Assembly (NCBI GenBank): GCA_021292105.1
Contig: CM037857.1
Span: forward strand, 33,240,680-33,304,679
Direction of reading: 5' to 3'
DNA from: Anadara kagoshimensis
Lineage: Eukaryota; Mollusca; Bivalvia; Arcoida; Arcidae
Length of the DNA: 64,000 bases
Position numbers and translations under genes: made by a program. The notes under the pieces are model-generated. The model was not told the DNA's origin, ran no database searches, and saw only the letters and a program-made list of their open reading frames with translations. Position 1 is the stretch's first letter. Every line of letters begins with the position of its first letter. Positions 1 to 12,969 of this stretch are shown one piece after another.

Positions 1-25
1 CTTCGACTATATTTTCATTTTCCAG

Positions 26-3000
26 CTGCTTCAACGCATACAGTGTGAAGTAAAGAAAATTCCAGTAAATACTACTTCACTAAAGAAACTTGTAGATGTT
101 GCTGAAGTGACTGAGGAGGTATAACCTATAACATTACATGTAGTAATGATACGACATTAAGATTAAATGTATTCACATTAGCATGCACTCACCCTGGTGT
201 AAAAACATTTTATTGTACATTAAAAGCCTGCTTTAGAGACCACTTCTATATAAAGATCACCACATGCCCATTAATACTACTGTTTTAAAGTCCCCTTTGC
301 TTAATATTTCAACAAAAATAACCCTGTTAAAGACTAACTGTCTAAAAGTCTATACTTTAAGTCCCTTGAGTGGTCTTTATATACAGGTTTTAATTTATTT
401 TATAAAGTTCATACTTTAGTTCAAGTTCCTTTTGTAGTCTTTAAATTACAGGTTGTACTTGACTTCTCTAAAATACATACTTTAGATTACCACTACTGTA
501 GCTCAGTCGTAAACTGCTTGCTCCGTATGTGGAGGTTGTGGGTTCCAACCCGGTAGGGTCTCACCAAGACTTAAAAATAGGTAGTGACTGTTCTTTTGTC
601 AAACACTCGTCATTTAGAAATGAAAGCAACGGGGTCCTTCGGAACCTTAAAAACTGAGGTCCTTTGTCATGGCAGGTGTGACTGGTGAAGTCTCGATATA
701 AGTGAAATATTTTTGACTTGGATGTAAAACCCCATTTAGTCAATCAACTGTACTTTTGGTCCCTTGGGTGATCTTTATGCATTTTAATTTAATGAAAGTA
801 TTCTTTCATACATGTAGGAAGAAAATCACGTATCGTATCATTTTAAAATCACGTATATCATTTTAAACAAGTTTTAAACGGGAATACTATTTCAAAACTG
901 TTCATCAACCTCAAATCAACATCAAACTTTTTGAGCCCCAAATATGTACATAATCAGCATACAAATAGCTAATGGCAAATTTCCTTCATATTTCTTTTGT
1001 ATCTCGTAACCCAGTACAGTTTGATGTAAATGCTGTAAAACTGTTGACTGTCTAAAAGAAGTATATAGAACAATGCAAGGGGAAATTCCATTTGTCAATT
1101 AAAAGTCCAAACTTCAATAACTATGCCAAAAGCCAAACAGGAAAGGCAACTCTTGTTTTTCTGACTGACTTGGACCTTTTAGCTCACCTGACCGAAAGGT
1201 CATGTGAGCTTATGGCATAGCGCAGCGTGTGTATGTGCGTGCGTGTGTCGTTAACACCTATTTTCGACATCTCCTCTGAAACAACAAGACAGATTTCAAT
1301 GAAACTTGGTGTGAAGTATATATGGGCCGGTGCAATTTAGATTTGTTTGTGGCGTTACCATGGCTACCATAACTAGGTCAAGGTGACCTAGGGGTGCAAA
1401 AATCTTAAAAAAATCTTCTTCTCCTAAATTATTGATTCGAAAAAAAATCTGATGTGATATTTGGCTTCTCTAGGGTCTTAAGCCTATAGTTTGTTCATTT
1501 TGTGAAATTCGGACAAAAAATAGGTTAAGCGTTTTTGTGTTTAATTTTGAAAAAATCGTAAAATAGCTTCAAATTGTTATAACTTGACTATTTGACCAGA
1601 TAATGACATGGGGTTTTCAGTTTTGACATTTTCTTGTAAGTATCTTCAAAATGAGGTCAAGGTCAATTGTGAAGGTCATGACCTAATTTTTTTTACCTCT
1701 GATTATAATTTATGATATTTGGAAAACCATAAATTTTTGTATAGGCATGTATATTAGAATGTTGTAGGTATTGGTACAATGATCATTTTGATGTATAGAA
1801 AACGGTTATTGGTTCAAAGGTCAAGGTCACAGCTGCGAAACAATACCGAAATGGTTAATTATCTCGAAAACTATAAACTTTTTGTATAGGCATGTATATT
1901 AGAATGTTGTAGGTATTGATACAACAATCATTTTGATGTATAGAAAAAGGTCATGGGTTCAAAGGTCAAGGTCACAGATGCAAAACAATACTGAAATGGT
2001 TAATTATCTTGAAAACTATAAACTTTTTGTATAGGCTTGTATATTAGAATGTTGTAGGTATTGATACAGCAATCATTTTGATGATTAAATTGACCCAAGT
2101 TGGTTGGCTAACTTGCCTTAGAGTTATATAGCCCTTTGATCATCATTACAAATCACAAAAAGTACCTACTGGCGGGGAATCCTAATTCACTGAATTTGCT
2201 TGTGATTACAATGATAAAAAACTATTTTGGCCAACAGCTGATTATTCTTTACAAGCCTTTGATAGTAATCTGATGTTAGTTGTAGATTTATATGTTCTGT
2301 TTGTTAGTCGGATGCATGGTATTATAGTTATAGAATTGTGGTTGCTGGGTTTAACAGCTGGTGATGGTACTTTGAAATAACATGTTTACTCATATAAGAA
2401 ATGACAGTTGTCCAAACTAAGAGACACAATACCTCCAGTGTTATTTCACACACATGCTCCTGTAAATTTTGTTGATTACACAGTAAATATATTACAAGTC
2501 TGATCATGCCAAAGCGGCCAAGGTGTTGTCAGCATCTTTGTTATCCCCCACTTTTTGAAGAAAACGTGGGATTTAATTTCAAGTTTCTGTCCTTTTGTTT
2601 GTCCTTCCTTGCGTTCTTCCGTCCATCCAAAATTCTTGTCTGCACTAATTCTCCAGAACTATCAAACACTATTTCACGAAATTTAGTGTAAAGTATCAAC
2701 ATAGATAGGAGATGCACATATCGGTAACAAGAGTTGGTTTGCTAAATTTCCTGGGGGTTATTGGGCTTTGAACATAAGTGCAAATCACAAAAAAGTTCCT
2801 GCTGGAGGGGATCCTAATTCACTGAATTTGCTTGTTGACGATTAAAATAAGGAATGTGTTAAGTTTTCAAAATGTGGCTCTTTTCATCAAAGACATAATT
2901 ATAAAACCTGTTATTATTTAATTCTAGTTTGTGGGGTATATAAGAATCGCCATTTCTGTCTGTCAGTGTAAAATATTGTTCGGACCATATATTCATCAAT

Positions 3001-6000
3001 GCTTTGGAGGACTCTCATGAAACTTAATATGAATAATCTTCGTGGTCCAAAGGTGTGTTATGACTTGAACCAAGGTCATATCGGAAAGGTCAAGGTTGCA
3101 GACAACTTTAAATGGGGGTGGGGGGTATTTGGCTCTCAAGAGACAGTTCTAGTCATTATTGGGTTAACTTTCTTTTGTTGGGTTTATGGGATAGAAACTA
3201 AATTAACCTACAATTGCATAGATTTTGTACATAGTGTGCTAAAACGTTATTTAGTTTACATCATATATAAACACAAAAATATCGAATCAATTTAGTTCTT
3301 ATTGATCTCCTTTAAATTAAAGTAGATTTTGATACACAAGATTGCTAAAAAAAATAATAAAATTACAGTCAAACCTGTATAAAGGCAACCCAAGGAAACC
3401 AATAAAAATGACCTTTATATAGAGGTTTAAATAACATAAATAAAGAGTAATTGAGATACAATTCTACTGGCCTTTATAAGCAGTTGACCTTTATATAGAG
3501 CTGACCTATAAGGCAGGTTCGACTGTAAATGATTTAGTGCATTTATAAATGCATGCATGTTTGTAGCATTCACAGTTATTCAATAAAGACCATTGCCAAT
3601 GATGCCAGAGTTATCACTATATATAAAAGTTTTGTTGTGTAACTAGGTAACAAGCAGCTTGGTCACTGAGAAAACTAGTTTTTCAATTTAAATTTTTGTA
3701 TCATTCTGCATGTTACAAAATTATGCATTAGTAGTGAGAAACTGAAAATATAGAACATAAATGAATTAGTATTTAACATCCAAGATTTTGAAATTACTAA
3801 GAATTTTTACAAAGATGTTAAATTCTTTTTTTCCCTCAATTTTCTTATTAAAATATTTAAAAGTTTTTAAGGGAACTATTTAACATTTTACAAATACATA
3901 TGCTTTTTATGGCCGGTTAAATGAGGATAGATTTTCTACAACAAGTTACTATGGTAACTTAAAACTTAAAGACTTGTTAATGTAAAAATGTTTTAATTTA
4001 CATGTAGATTATTTTGAATATGGTTTTTAGTGATGTCTTGATACAGGTGAAATATTCTTGACTGGACGTTAAACACCATTACTCAACTCACCCAATTTTA
4101 TGATTATTGTAGTTTTCTATCAAAAAAAAAAAAAAAAAAAAAATACTTAGCAATGTTTCTCTATGTTTTAGTTTGTTTTCCATTGCAAAGCGTTTAATGT
4201 AACTCTGTCTCCAAAATTGAAAAAACTTTTTGTTACTATAAATTTTCCTGATTTTTGAAGAAAATTAAGTGATATGTATCGATCACTGTTCTATTTTTTA
4301 TCATTAATGTTAACTATATTTTACCAGTTTCCCCAGAAGGAGGTGCTCACGACAGTGACAGAATCAGAGGATCAGGTAGAAGTTTCCGCGGAGGATTATA
4401 AGCATTACAGACATAGAATACATGTATGATATTTTAATATACCTGATTGTTCACAATTCAATCATCTCATCTTTTGTGTTCATGTACCATTTAGTTTTTT
4501 TTCTGTTTTTTTGCATCAAAACAAATCTCTGGGTGTGTGTTTACCATTCCATTGTACATTTTTTACTTTGCTTTGCCAACTTTGTTTTGCTTTACATGTT
4601 TTTATTGTGTCTTGATATTATTTTGAAATGTGTTTATCTTCTTTTACAGAGTTTTAACAAAGTTGTATTTGGCTTATGGTTAAGCAAATTTTAGATGGGT
4701 GTCAACAATTACTTTGTAACTGTTCTACAGTTTACAATTCTAAATAGATTTTAAAATACAAATTTTCTGAGAAGATATATATTTAGAGATTCTTGAATGA
4801 GTTTGATAATAGTGATTTTCCATTCAGTTTTGGTTCTTAATGTAAAATATTGCAATATTACCTTGTTACCTTCCTACAGCATACTGTACAATTTTAACTG
4901 AATTTTAAGCAAATTTTTGGTTCCTGTTTAGCAAGCTATTACTAATGCACTATTCATATTTTGCAAAATCTCAAGGTCTACAGCCTGATCATGCATCCCA
5001 GATTGCTTTTGTTAATGACAATGCATCCCAGATTGCTTTTGTTAATGACAGTGCACCCCAGATTGCTTTTGTTAATGACAATGCATCCCAGATTGCTTTT
5101 GTTAATGACAATGCACCCCAGATTGCTTTTGTTAATGACAATGCACCCCAGATTTCTTTTGTTAATGACAATGCATCCCAGATTTCTTTTGTTAATGACA
5201 ATGCACCCCAGATTTCTTTTGTTAATGACAGTGCACCCCAGATTGCTTTTGTTAATGACAATGCACCCCAGATTTCTTTTGTTAATGACAGTGCACCCCA
5301 GATTGCTTTTGTTAATGACAATGCATCCCAGATTGCTCTTGTTAATGACAATGCATCCCAGATTGCTTTTGTTAATGACAATGCACCCCAGATTGCTTTT
5401 TTAATGACAGTGCACCCCAGATTGCTTTTGTTAATGACAATGCATCCCAGATTGCTCTTGTTAATGACAATGCACCCCAGATTGCTTTTGTTAATGACAG
5501 TGCACCCCAGATTGCTTTTGTTAATGACAGTGCATCCCAGATTGCTTTTGTTAATGACAATGCATCCCAGATTGCTTTTGTTAATGACAATGCATCCCAG
5601 ATTGCTTTTGTTAATGACAATGCACCCCAGATTGCTTTTGTTAATGACAGTGCATCCCAGATTGCTTTTGTTAATGACAATGCACCCCAGATTGCTTTTG
5701 TTAATGACAATGCACCCCAGATTTCTTTTGTTAATGACAATGCACCCCAGATTTCTTTTGTTAATGACAGTGCACCCCAGATTGCTTTTGTTAATGACAA
5801 TGCATCCCAGATTGCTTTTGTTAATGACAGTGCACCCCAGATTGCTTTTGTTAATGACAATGCATCCCAGATTGCTCTTGTTAATGACAATGCATCCCAG
5901 ATTGCTTTTGTTAATGACAATGCACCCCAGATTGCTTTTGTTAATGACAGTGCACCCCAGATTGCTTTTGTTAATGACAATGCATCCCAGATTGCTCTTG

Positions 6001-9000
6001 TTAATGACAATGCACCCCAGATTGCTTTTGTTAATGACAGTGCACCCCAGATTGCTTTTGTTAATGACAGTGCACCCCAGATTGCTTTTGTTAATGACAA
6101 TGCATCCCAGATTGCTTTTGTTAATGACAATGCATCCCAGATTGCTTTTGTTAATGACAATGCACCCCAGATTGCTTTTGTTAATGACAGTGCATCCCAG
6201 ATTGCTTTTGTTAATGACAATGCACCCCAGATTGCTTTTGTTAATGACAATGCACCCCAGATTTCTTTTGTTAATGACAATGCACCCCAGATTGCTTTTG
6301 TTAATGACAGTGCATCCCAGATTGCTTTTGTTAATGACAATGCACCCCAGATTGCTTTTGTTAATGACAATGCATCCCAGATTGCTTTTGTTAATGACAG
6401 TGCACCCAGATTGCTTTTGTTAATGACAATGCATCCCAGATTGCTTTTGTTAATGACAATGCACCCCAGATTGCTTTTGTTAATGACAATGCACCCCAGA
6501 TTGCTTATGTTAATGACAATGCATCCCAGATTGCTTTTGTTAATGACAATGCACCCCAGATTGTTTTTGTTAATGACAGTGCATCCCAGATTGCTTTTGT
6601 TAATGACAATGCATCCCAGATTGCTTTTGTTAATGACAATGCACCCCAGATTTCTTTTGTTAATGACAATGCACCCCAGATTGCTTTTGTTAATGACAAT
6701 GCATCCCAGATTGCTTTTGTTAATGACAGTGCACCCCAGATTGCTTTTGTTAATGACAGTGCATCCCAGATTGCTTTTGTTAATGACAATGCACCCCAGA
6801 TTGCTTTTGTTAATGACAATGCATCCCAGATTGCTTTTGTTAATGACAGTGCACCCCAGATTGCTTTTGTTAATGACAATGCATCCCAGATTGCTTTTGT
6901 TAATGACAATGCACCCCAGATTGCTTTTGTTAATGACAATGCACCCCAGATTGCTTTTGTTAATGACAATGCATCCCAGATTGTTTTTGTTAATGACAGT
7001 GCATCCCAGATTGCTTTTGTTAATGACAATGCATCCCAGATTGCTTTTGTTAATGACAATGCACCCCAGATTTCTTTTGTTAATGACAATGCACCCCAGA
7101 TTGCTTTTGTTAATGACAATGCATCCCAGATTGCTTTTGTTAATGACAGTGCACCCCAGATTGCTTTTGTTAATGACAGTGCATCCCAGATTGCTTTTGT
7201 TAATGACAATGCATCCCAGATTGCTTTTGTTAATGACAATGCACCCCAGATTTCTTTTGTGAATGACAATGCATCCCAGATTGCTTTTGTTAATGACAAT
7301 GCACCCCAGATTGCTTTTGTTAATGACAGTGCATCCCAGATTGCTTTTGTTAATGACAATGCATCCCAGATTGCTTTTGTTAATGACAATGCACCCAAGA
7401 TTTCTTTTGTTAATGACAATGCACCCCAGATTGCTTTTGTGAATGACAATGCATCCCAGATTGCTTTTGTTAATGACAATGCATCCCAGATTGCTTTTGT
7501 TAATGACAATGCACCCCAGATTGCTTTTGTTAATGACAATGCACCCCAGATTGCTTTTGTTAATGACAATGCATCCCAGATTGCTTTTGTTAATGACAGT
7601 GCATCCCAGATTGCTTTTGTTAATGACAATGCATCCCAGATTGCTTTTGTTAATGACAATGCACCCCAGATTTCTTTTGTTAATGACAGTGCACCCCAGA
7701 TTGCTTTTGTGAATGACAATCATGTTGTACATGTAAATCCAGATTTGTAGTTGACATGCCAAATTATTATAAAAAATTGTTATAATAGCATATGGATTTG
7801 AAAAATGCAGGGACTTATTTTGGGGGAAAAATTCAAGGTCAAAGGTGATTGACCCTTAGAATTGCTTTAGTTGCTAATTTTGGGGAAAAAAAATTCTCCA
7901 ACTTTTTGGTAGTTCTGTAATTATAGAAATGTACATGACAAGTATCTGTTGTTGAAAATCTGACCCTTTTATATTCTGCTTATTACTGGAACACTTTAAC
8001 ATTTTCTGCATTCATTGGCATTATCTTCATGTGTGCCCTAATATATTCTGCTATTACCGGAACACCTTAACATTTTCTGCCTTCATTGGTGTTATCTTCA
8101 TGTGCCTATTTTCCCAGCAAATAATCTTGATTTGATTCAAATTTTATTGAACCTTAAAACTAGATAAAGGATAGTACAATCTACAGAAATTAATACAAAT
8201 ATATATATATATCTTTTATTTTGTTTAAACTAACTGCATGTTTTAATATTTTTGCTTCTCATACATATATAGTAGATAGAAACTAATTTTACAAATAATA
8301 TGCATGTTATATTTACTGTTTTAATTATACCCCTGTCTGTCTGTCTGTATGTCTTTCCATCTGTCTGTCAGCGTAAATTCGTAACCGGACCATATCTCAT
8401 CAATGCTTTAGATGACTCTCATGAAACTTCACATGAATAATTTTCATGGACCAAAAGTGTGTCATTACCTTAAACCAAGGTCATATTGGAAAGGTCAAGG
8501 TCGCAGGGAAACTTTTAAATGGGGGGGGGGGGGGTATTTGGCTCTTAAGAGACAGTTCTTGTTTTGCATGTTTTACTTTTATATCATAATTGTATATGAA
8601 GATTTTGTTTTTCAAGCTTGTGTTGCAATTATTAAGCCTACCTGAGCCATAGGATCAGATGAGCTATTTATTGCTCCAGTTCACTGTGATACATCGTCTT
8701 CTTCCTAACTTTTTATATATTAATCATTCCCTTCTCAAATCCATGGTTAAATTTGATGATATTCTATTTTGAATGTAGGTAGATAATGTTTGTTTTTATT
8801 ATACCTTTGGTAAATTTCTCAAAATTTGATAGGTTAATACCAGTAAGCGTTTGGGTAAATTTAATGTCACCCTCGGATTTCAGAAAATCTGATGTCTCAA
8901 AGTGACATTACATGAGTGGTTGACATTACGAAAAATGTCACATGCACGGAAAAATGCATATGCGGTTCGAACACAATCATCTAAATCAGTAAAATGCTTT

Positions 9001-12000
9001 TCTAATGTTAAATATGATCAATGTTACAAGCGTCTCACAAGTTGCTTACAGACGGCAGCTGACTGTTATGGTTTCCAATCCAGTATCAGACAATCAAATT
9101 TCTCAGGGTGACAATACGGACTGTCACCCTATTAGAAATGTAATATTCATAAAATGTGATTTTGTTTCTGTCATACTATGAATTCCCACTTTTACTTTTA
9201 GACTTAAAATTGAACATTAGAGGATTTTTTTAACACTTCTTGCCTTTAGTGATTTGATGTTTTAACATACTTTATACCTTCAGTTAATCTATTGCTTTGT
9301 TTTTCAGGGATGTCATATAACAAAGAACTGGGATTACTTAGGAAGTATCTTCTGGGAGTTATGTAACAATACTAATTCCAACAACAAAAACTATTTAGAT
9401 GCTTATGTTGAAGCCTTGTGGGATAGAAAAAGTCCAGAAAATCTCCCGTCCAGTTTGTCAGATTTCATCACTTCAGTGGACAAAGCATATCAGATAGGTA
9501 CATATATACAGTAAAACCTCAAACCATTGCCACCATTTGTTCAAATTTGGCATTATAAAAAAGTTTGTTGAAAAAATTGAGGGCTTATAAAGAAAAACAT
9601 AGAAGCAACAGATTTGGGGACTTCAAAATATTGTGGCACCAACCTTCGTGGTGGTGGAAGTGGCAAAGTTATTGAGGTGTAATTGTTATTATTACTCTTT
9701 ATTTTTATTTTTATTTTTAAAGTTCTCTACTTAAGGTTTTTGCAATAAACATCAATGAAGGGAGATAACTTATTTTATATTCTTCAAAATCATGCTGGGT
9801 GACTGAAAAAATGTTTTAAAACGAAATACCGGTATGCATATTATAAAGTCCATTAAGCAGTTCTCTTGACTTCATTAAAGCTGAAACCCACTGTATAAAG
9901 TTTTCCCATTAACTCTACCATACTACACTTTCACAATTCTAACTACCTCGAGTATGTCAATATTTCTTATCTAGACAAGCAAGAAGATGTGTTGGCAGAA
10001 CTTGATGAGCGTTCACTGACACTGATATGTAGCAGGTTGTTGTATCGCATTTACGACGAGGAACTTTGGAAGGTTGGATATGAAGTTGTTTCTGTCATAT
10101 GCCATAAACAGATTCCTTGCCAGAAGTATTTTATACCAAACAGGAAAAATATCATCCAGGTTATCATGGAGATTTGTTTAAATAATGGAGCACCTGTTGA
10201 TGCATTTCAAATAATGCTTGGTATGTTTACAAGATAAATAACTATTAGTTCATTGACACAGATTTTCTGTGTATTTGATAAAACTTCCTTTTTGGGACTT
10301 CCAATATTTGATGCAGCTTTCTTTTTTGGGGACTTTCAAGTAAAAATTGTATGTGTCCCAGTAATGCAAATGCATAAAATACATGTAAAACTTATAAATA
10401 AAATTACAAAACTTTTTAACCATTGACTTGGCCATCAATATTGCTGTTATACAAATGTAAGTTCCCCTAGCAGGCTTTTAAAATCTATAAATCCAGCAAT
10501 TTAATAACAAATCATTACACTCCAAATTCAATTCCTGACTTTTGGAAATCCTTACATTTAACCAAATCCACCTCACCTAGCCTCTTCATGCCTCATGGCA
10601 CATAAGGCCCCATTGCACCTTTCCACCATTTAACCAAATAGTTTAACTACATGTACAGTTCAATCAGTTTATCAACATCGCTTATAAATATTTTACAAAT
10701 ATACAATGTATACAAATCTTATATGTTTACATATAGCTAACACCTTGAAAATTTTAGTTCATTTTATTGATAAATTTAAAAAAAATTTAATTTGTTAATC
10801 ATATTCTGTAAATCAAAAGCCATTTTAGTTTGACTTTAATTGAACATCAAAGGGAATAACTGTACATTACAATATGAAAGGGAACAGATAGCAGCCAGTG
10901 TATACTTTAGTGATCAGAACACAATAAGTCATGTTTTAAGTATAATGTTAGACTGAAAACAAAAAAACGTATTTTGGGTAAATTTAAAGTCTTTGTTTTT
11001 CCCTCAGGTACCCAGTGGCAGATACTGGAGACCAATATATTTTCCAAGAATTCCAAAGAAATCCTAAAGATATTTAACCAGCTTCTACAACAGCTGATAG
11101 AATCCAAGAATCTGAAAGAGTCCTGTACATTCCTGGCAGCTTTACTTACCAAAGCAGACAATGGTTTGTACTTCCATTTCAACATGCTTTAGATCAAATA
11201 TATGAAATTAATGGGCGTCATCACAATATTGTTGATAAGTATGCTGTCTTTATTCAAAATTACTTTTATATATGACATCCCATAGTTTCATGTTGCATTC
11301 ATTCTCAATTTCGATTTTTACATGTGGCAGACGTAGCTAGCTAAGCAGGACATGTTTACCCTTCCAGAGCACCCAGCCTCACTTCCTTGGTGGAAAGTTA
11401 ACTTAATTTGCCAATTTCAAAGTACTTAATTTGCCTTGGGATAGCAATTTGGACAATGGAATAGTATGTTTGTTTTCTATTTAAAAGCACAATACCCTAA
11501 TTTTCACACTAATTTGCAATCTTACCCAGGCAAGAATTTTAATATTCTTTTTACGTGAAATATTTAACAAAACAAAAAAAACAATTTAGGTTCAGAAACA
11601 ACAGTATTACAAGTTTACTTTCATGAATGCTTCTTATGAAATTAATAAGCATGTACTGTAGATCATTAATTTTACTAAGTAGAAAGTTTAGCTTATTAGA
11701 TATTTTGCATTTATTCACTTCTACTGTATAGTTGCTTTTATTCACTGGGGATTTAATTTTGCTATATTCACGGTTTGACTTTATAGCTCAAATTTAAATA
11801 CCAAGTGAATTTTTCATGTAGCATTGACTAAACATAGACAAATATAATCCCTTAACACTGGCATCTGCATGGCAAAATTTTATACCTATGAATACGTTCC
11901 AATGTCTGAACCGAGAAATTTATTCACCACAGAATTAAACAACTAAACAGTATACAGTGATTGAATGAATTCATTAATTAAAGGGCAAACTCTGAAAATC

Positions 12001-12933
12001 TGGTACCAGTAAATTTTTCAAGCTCTGTCTTTTCCAACAAATACTACATGTGTCTTAAGACGGCTTTTGCATTACAAATTGTAAATAAGTGACTAGTTGA
12101 GTGTAGTATACAAGACATAAATTACTATTAGTAATTCATTACCCTGTTAATAACAAAGGTGTAGCAGTAGACAGTTTTAAGACAAAGATTAGTTTATTTT
12201 AATTGACAAATCAAGTTCATTATGTACATGTATGTACTTTACCATTGTTAAGTCATGCTTTCAACATATTAACTTTTACTGTTTCAGATTCAAAGCTGGA
12301 AATTTTGAGCTCAGAAATAGGTATGTATACTTAATTCTTTTTCTCACATACATGTACTTCATTGCATGGGCAGACTTGGTGGAATGGTACTGTCACTGAC
12401 ATTGAAGTCAGTCAAGGGTTGTGGGTTCGAACCTCACTCGGGACTTGGAAATTTTCTGAGATGATTTTCATCTCCTGCCCATACCAGACTAAGAGCTGTA
12501 AAAAGCTTGTTACTCAGTAGTCTTTCAGATGAGACTCAAAACCGAGGTCCCGTGTCTCAGTGCATGCTAAAGACACCTCTGTAGAGTTCGAAAAAGAGTA
12601 GGCCACCTGTGGCCAATACAGAGGACGCTTACAACTACAATTGAAACAGACTGAGCAAAGTAGAAAGAGTAGAATTGTGCATTTCTGCTGGTAATAGAAC
12701 TTAGATAACTCTGTTTAAACTTGTGCCAGGCCAGTTGATTATGGACAATCCCCATTCACTGGCTGAGTTGTCTAAATAGCAAGCACTTTGGATTACACCA
12801 CCTATCACTACTTAGATTTGAATTCATTGTGAGAATGTTTGTCAGTTTTCTTGACAAAGTTTGATGGTATTCTTTGGTGCACGCCAACACCACCCCTGAA
12901 GCAACTGCTTCAATATAAATGAAATGCATTTAA

Positions 12934-12969
<36 letters not shown>

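Noticed and set aside
490-560. A tRNA gene
   Set aside because: The box A and box B look is real, but the same head is joined to the same non-tRNA body and tail at several other places, so it is a SINE.
5372-7762. A 796-codon minus-strand frame and several plus-strand frames as repeat-protein genes
   Set aside because: All lie within the 30-bp intronic minisatellite. They exist because the unit is ten codons without stops, they have no upstream exon or signal peptide, and they change frame at the two single-base slips.
8901-9111. A 69-codon plus-strand frame as an exon of the TOPAZ1-like gene
   Set aside because: It lies in a candidate inverted-repeat element, has no flanking splice sites in phase, and exons 4328-4375 and 9308-9497 already join in phase without it.
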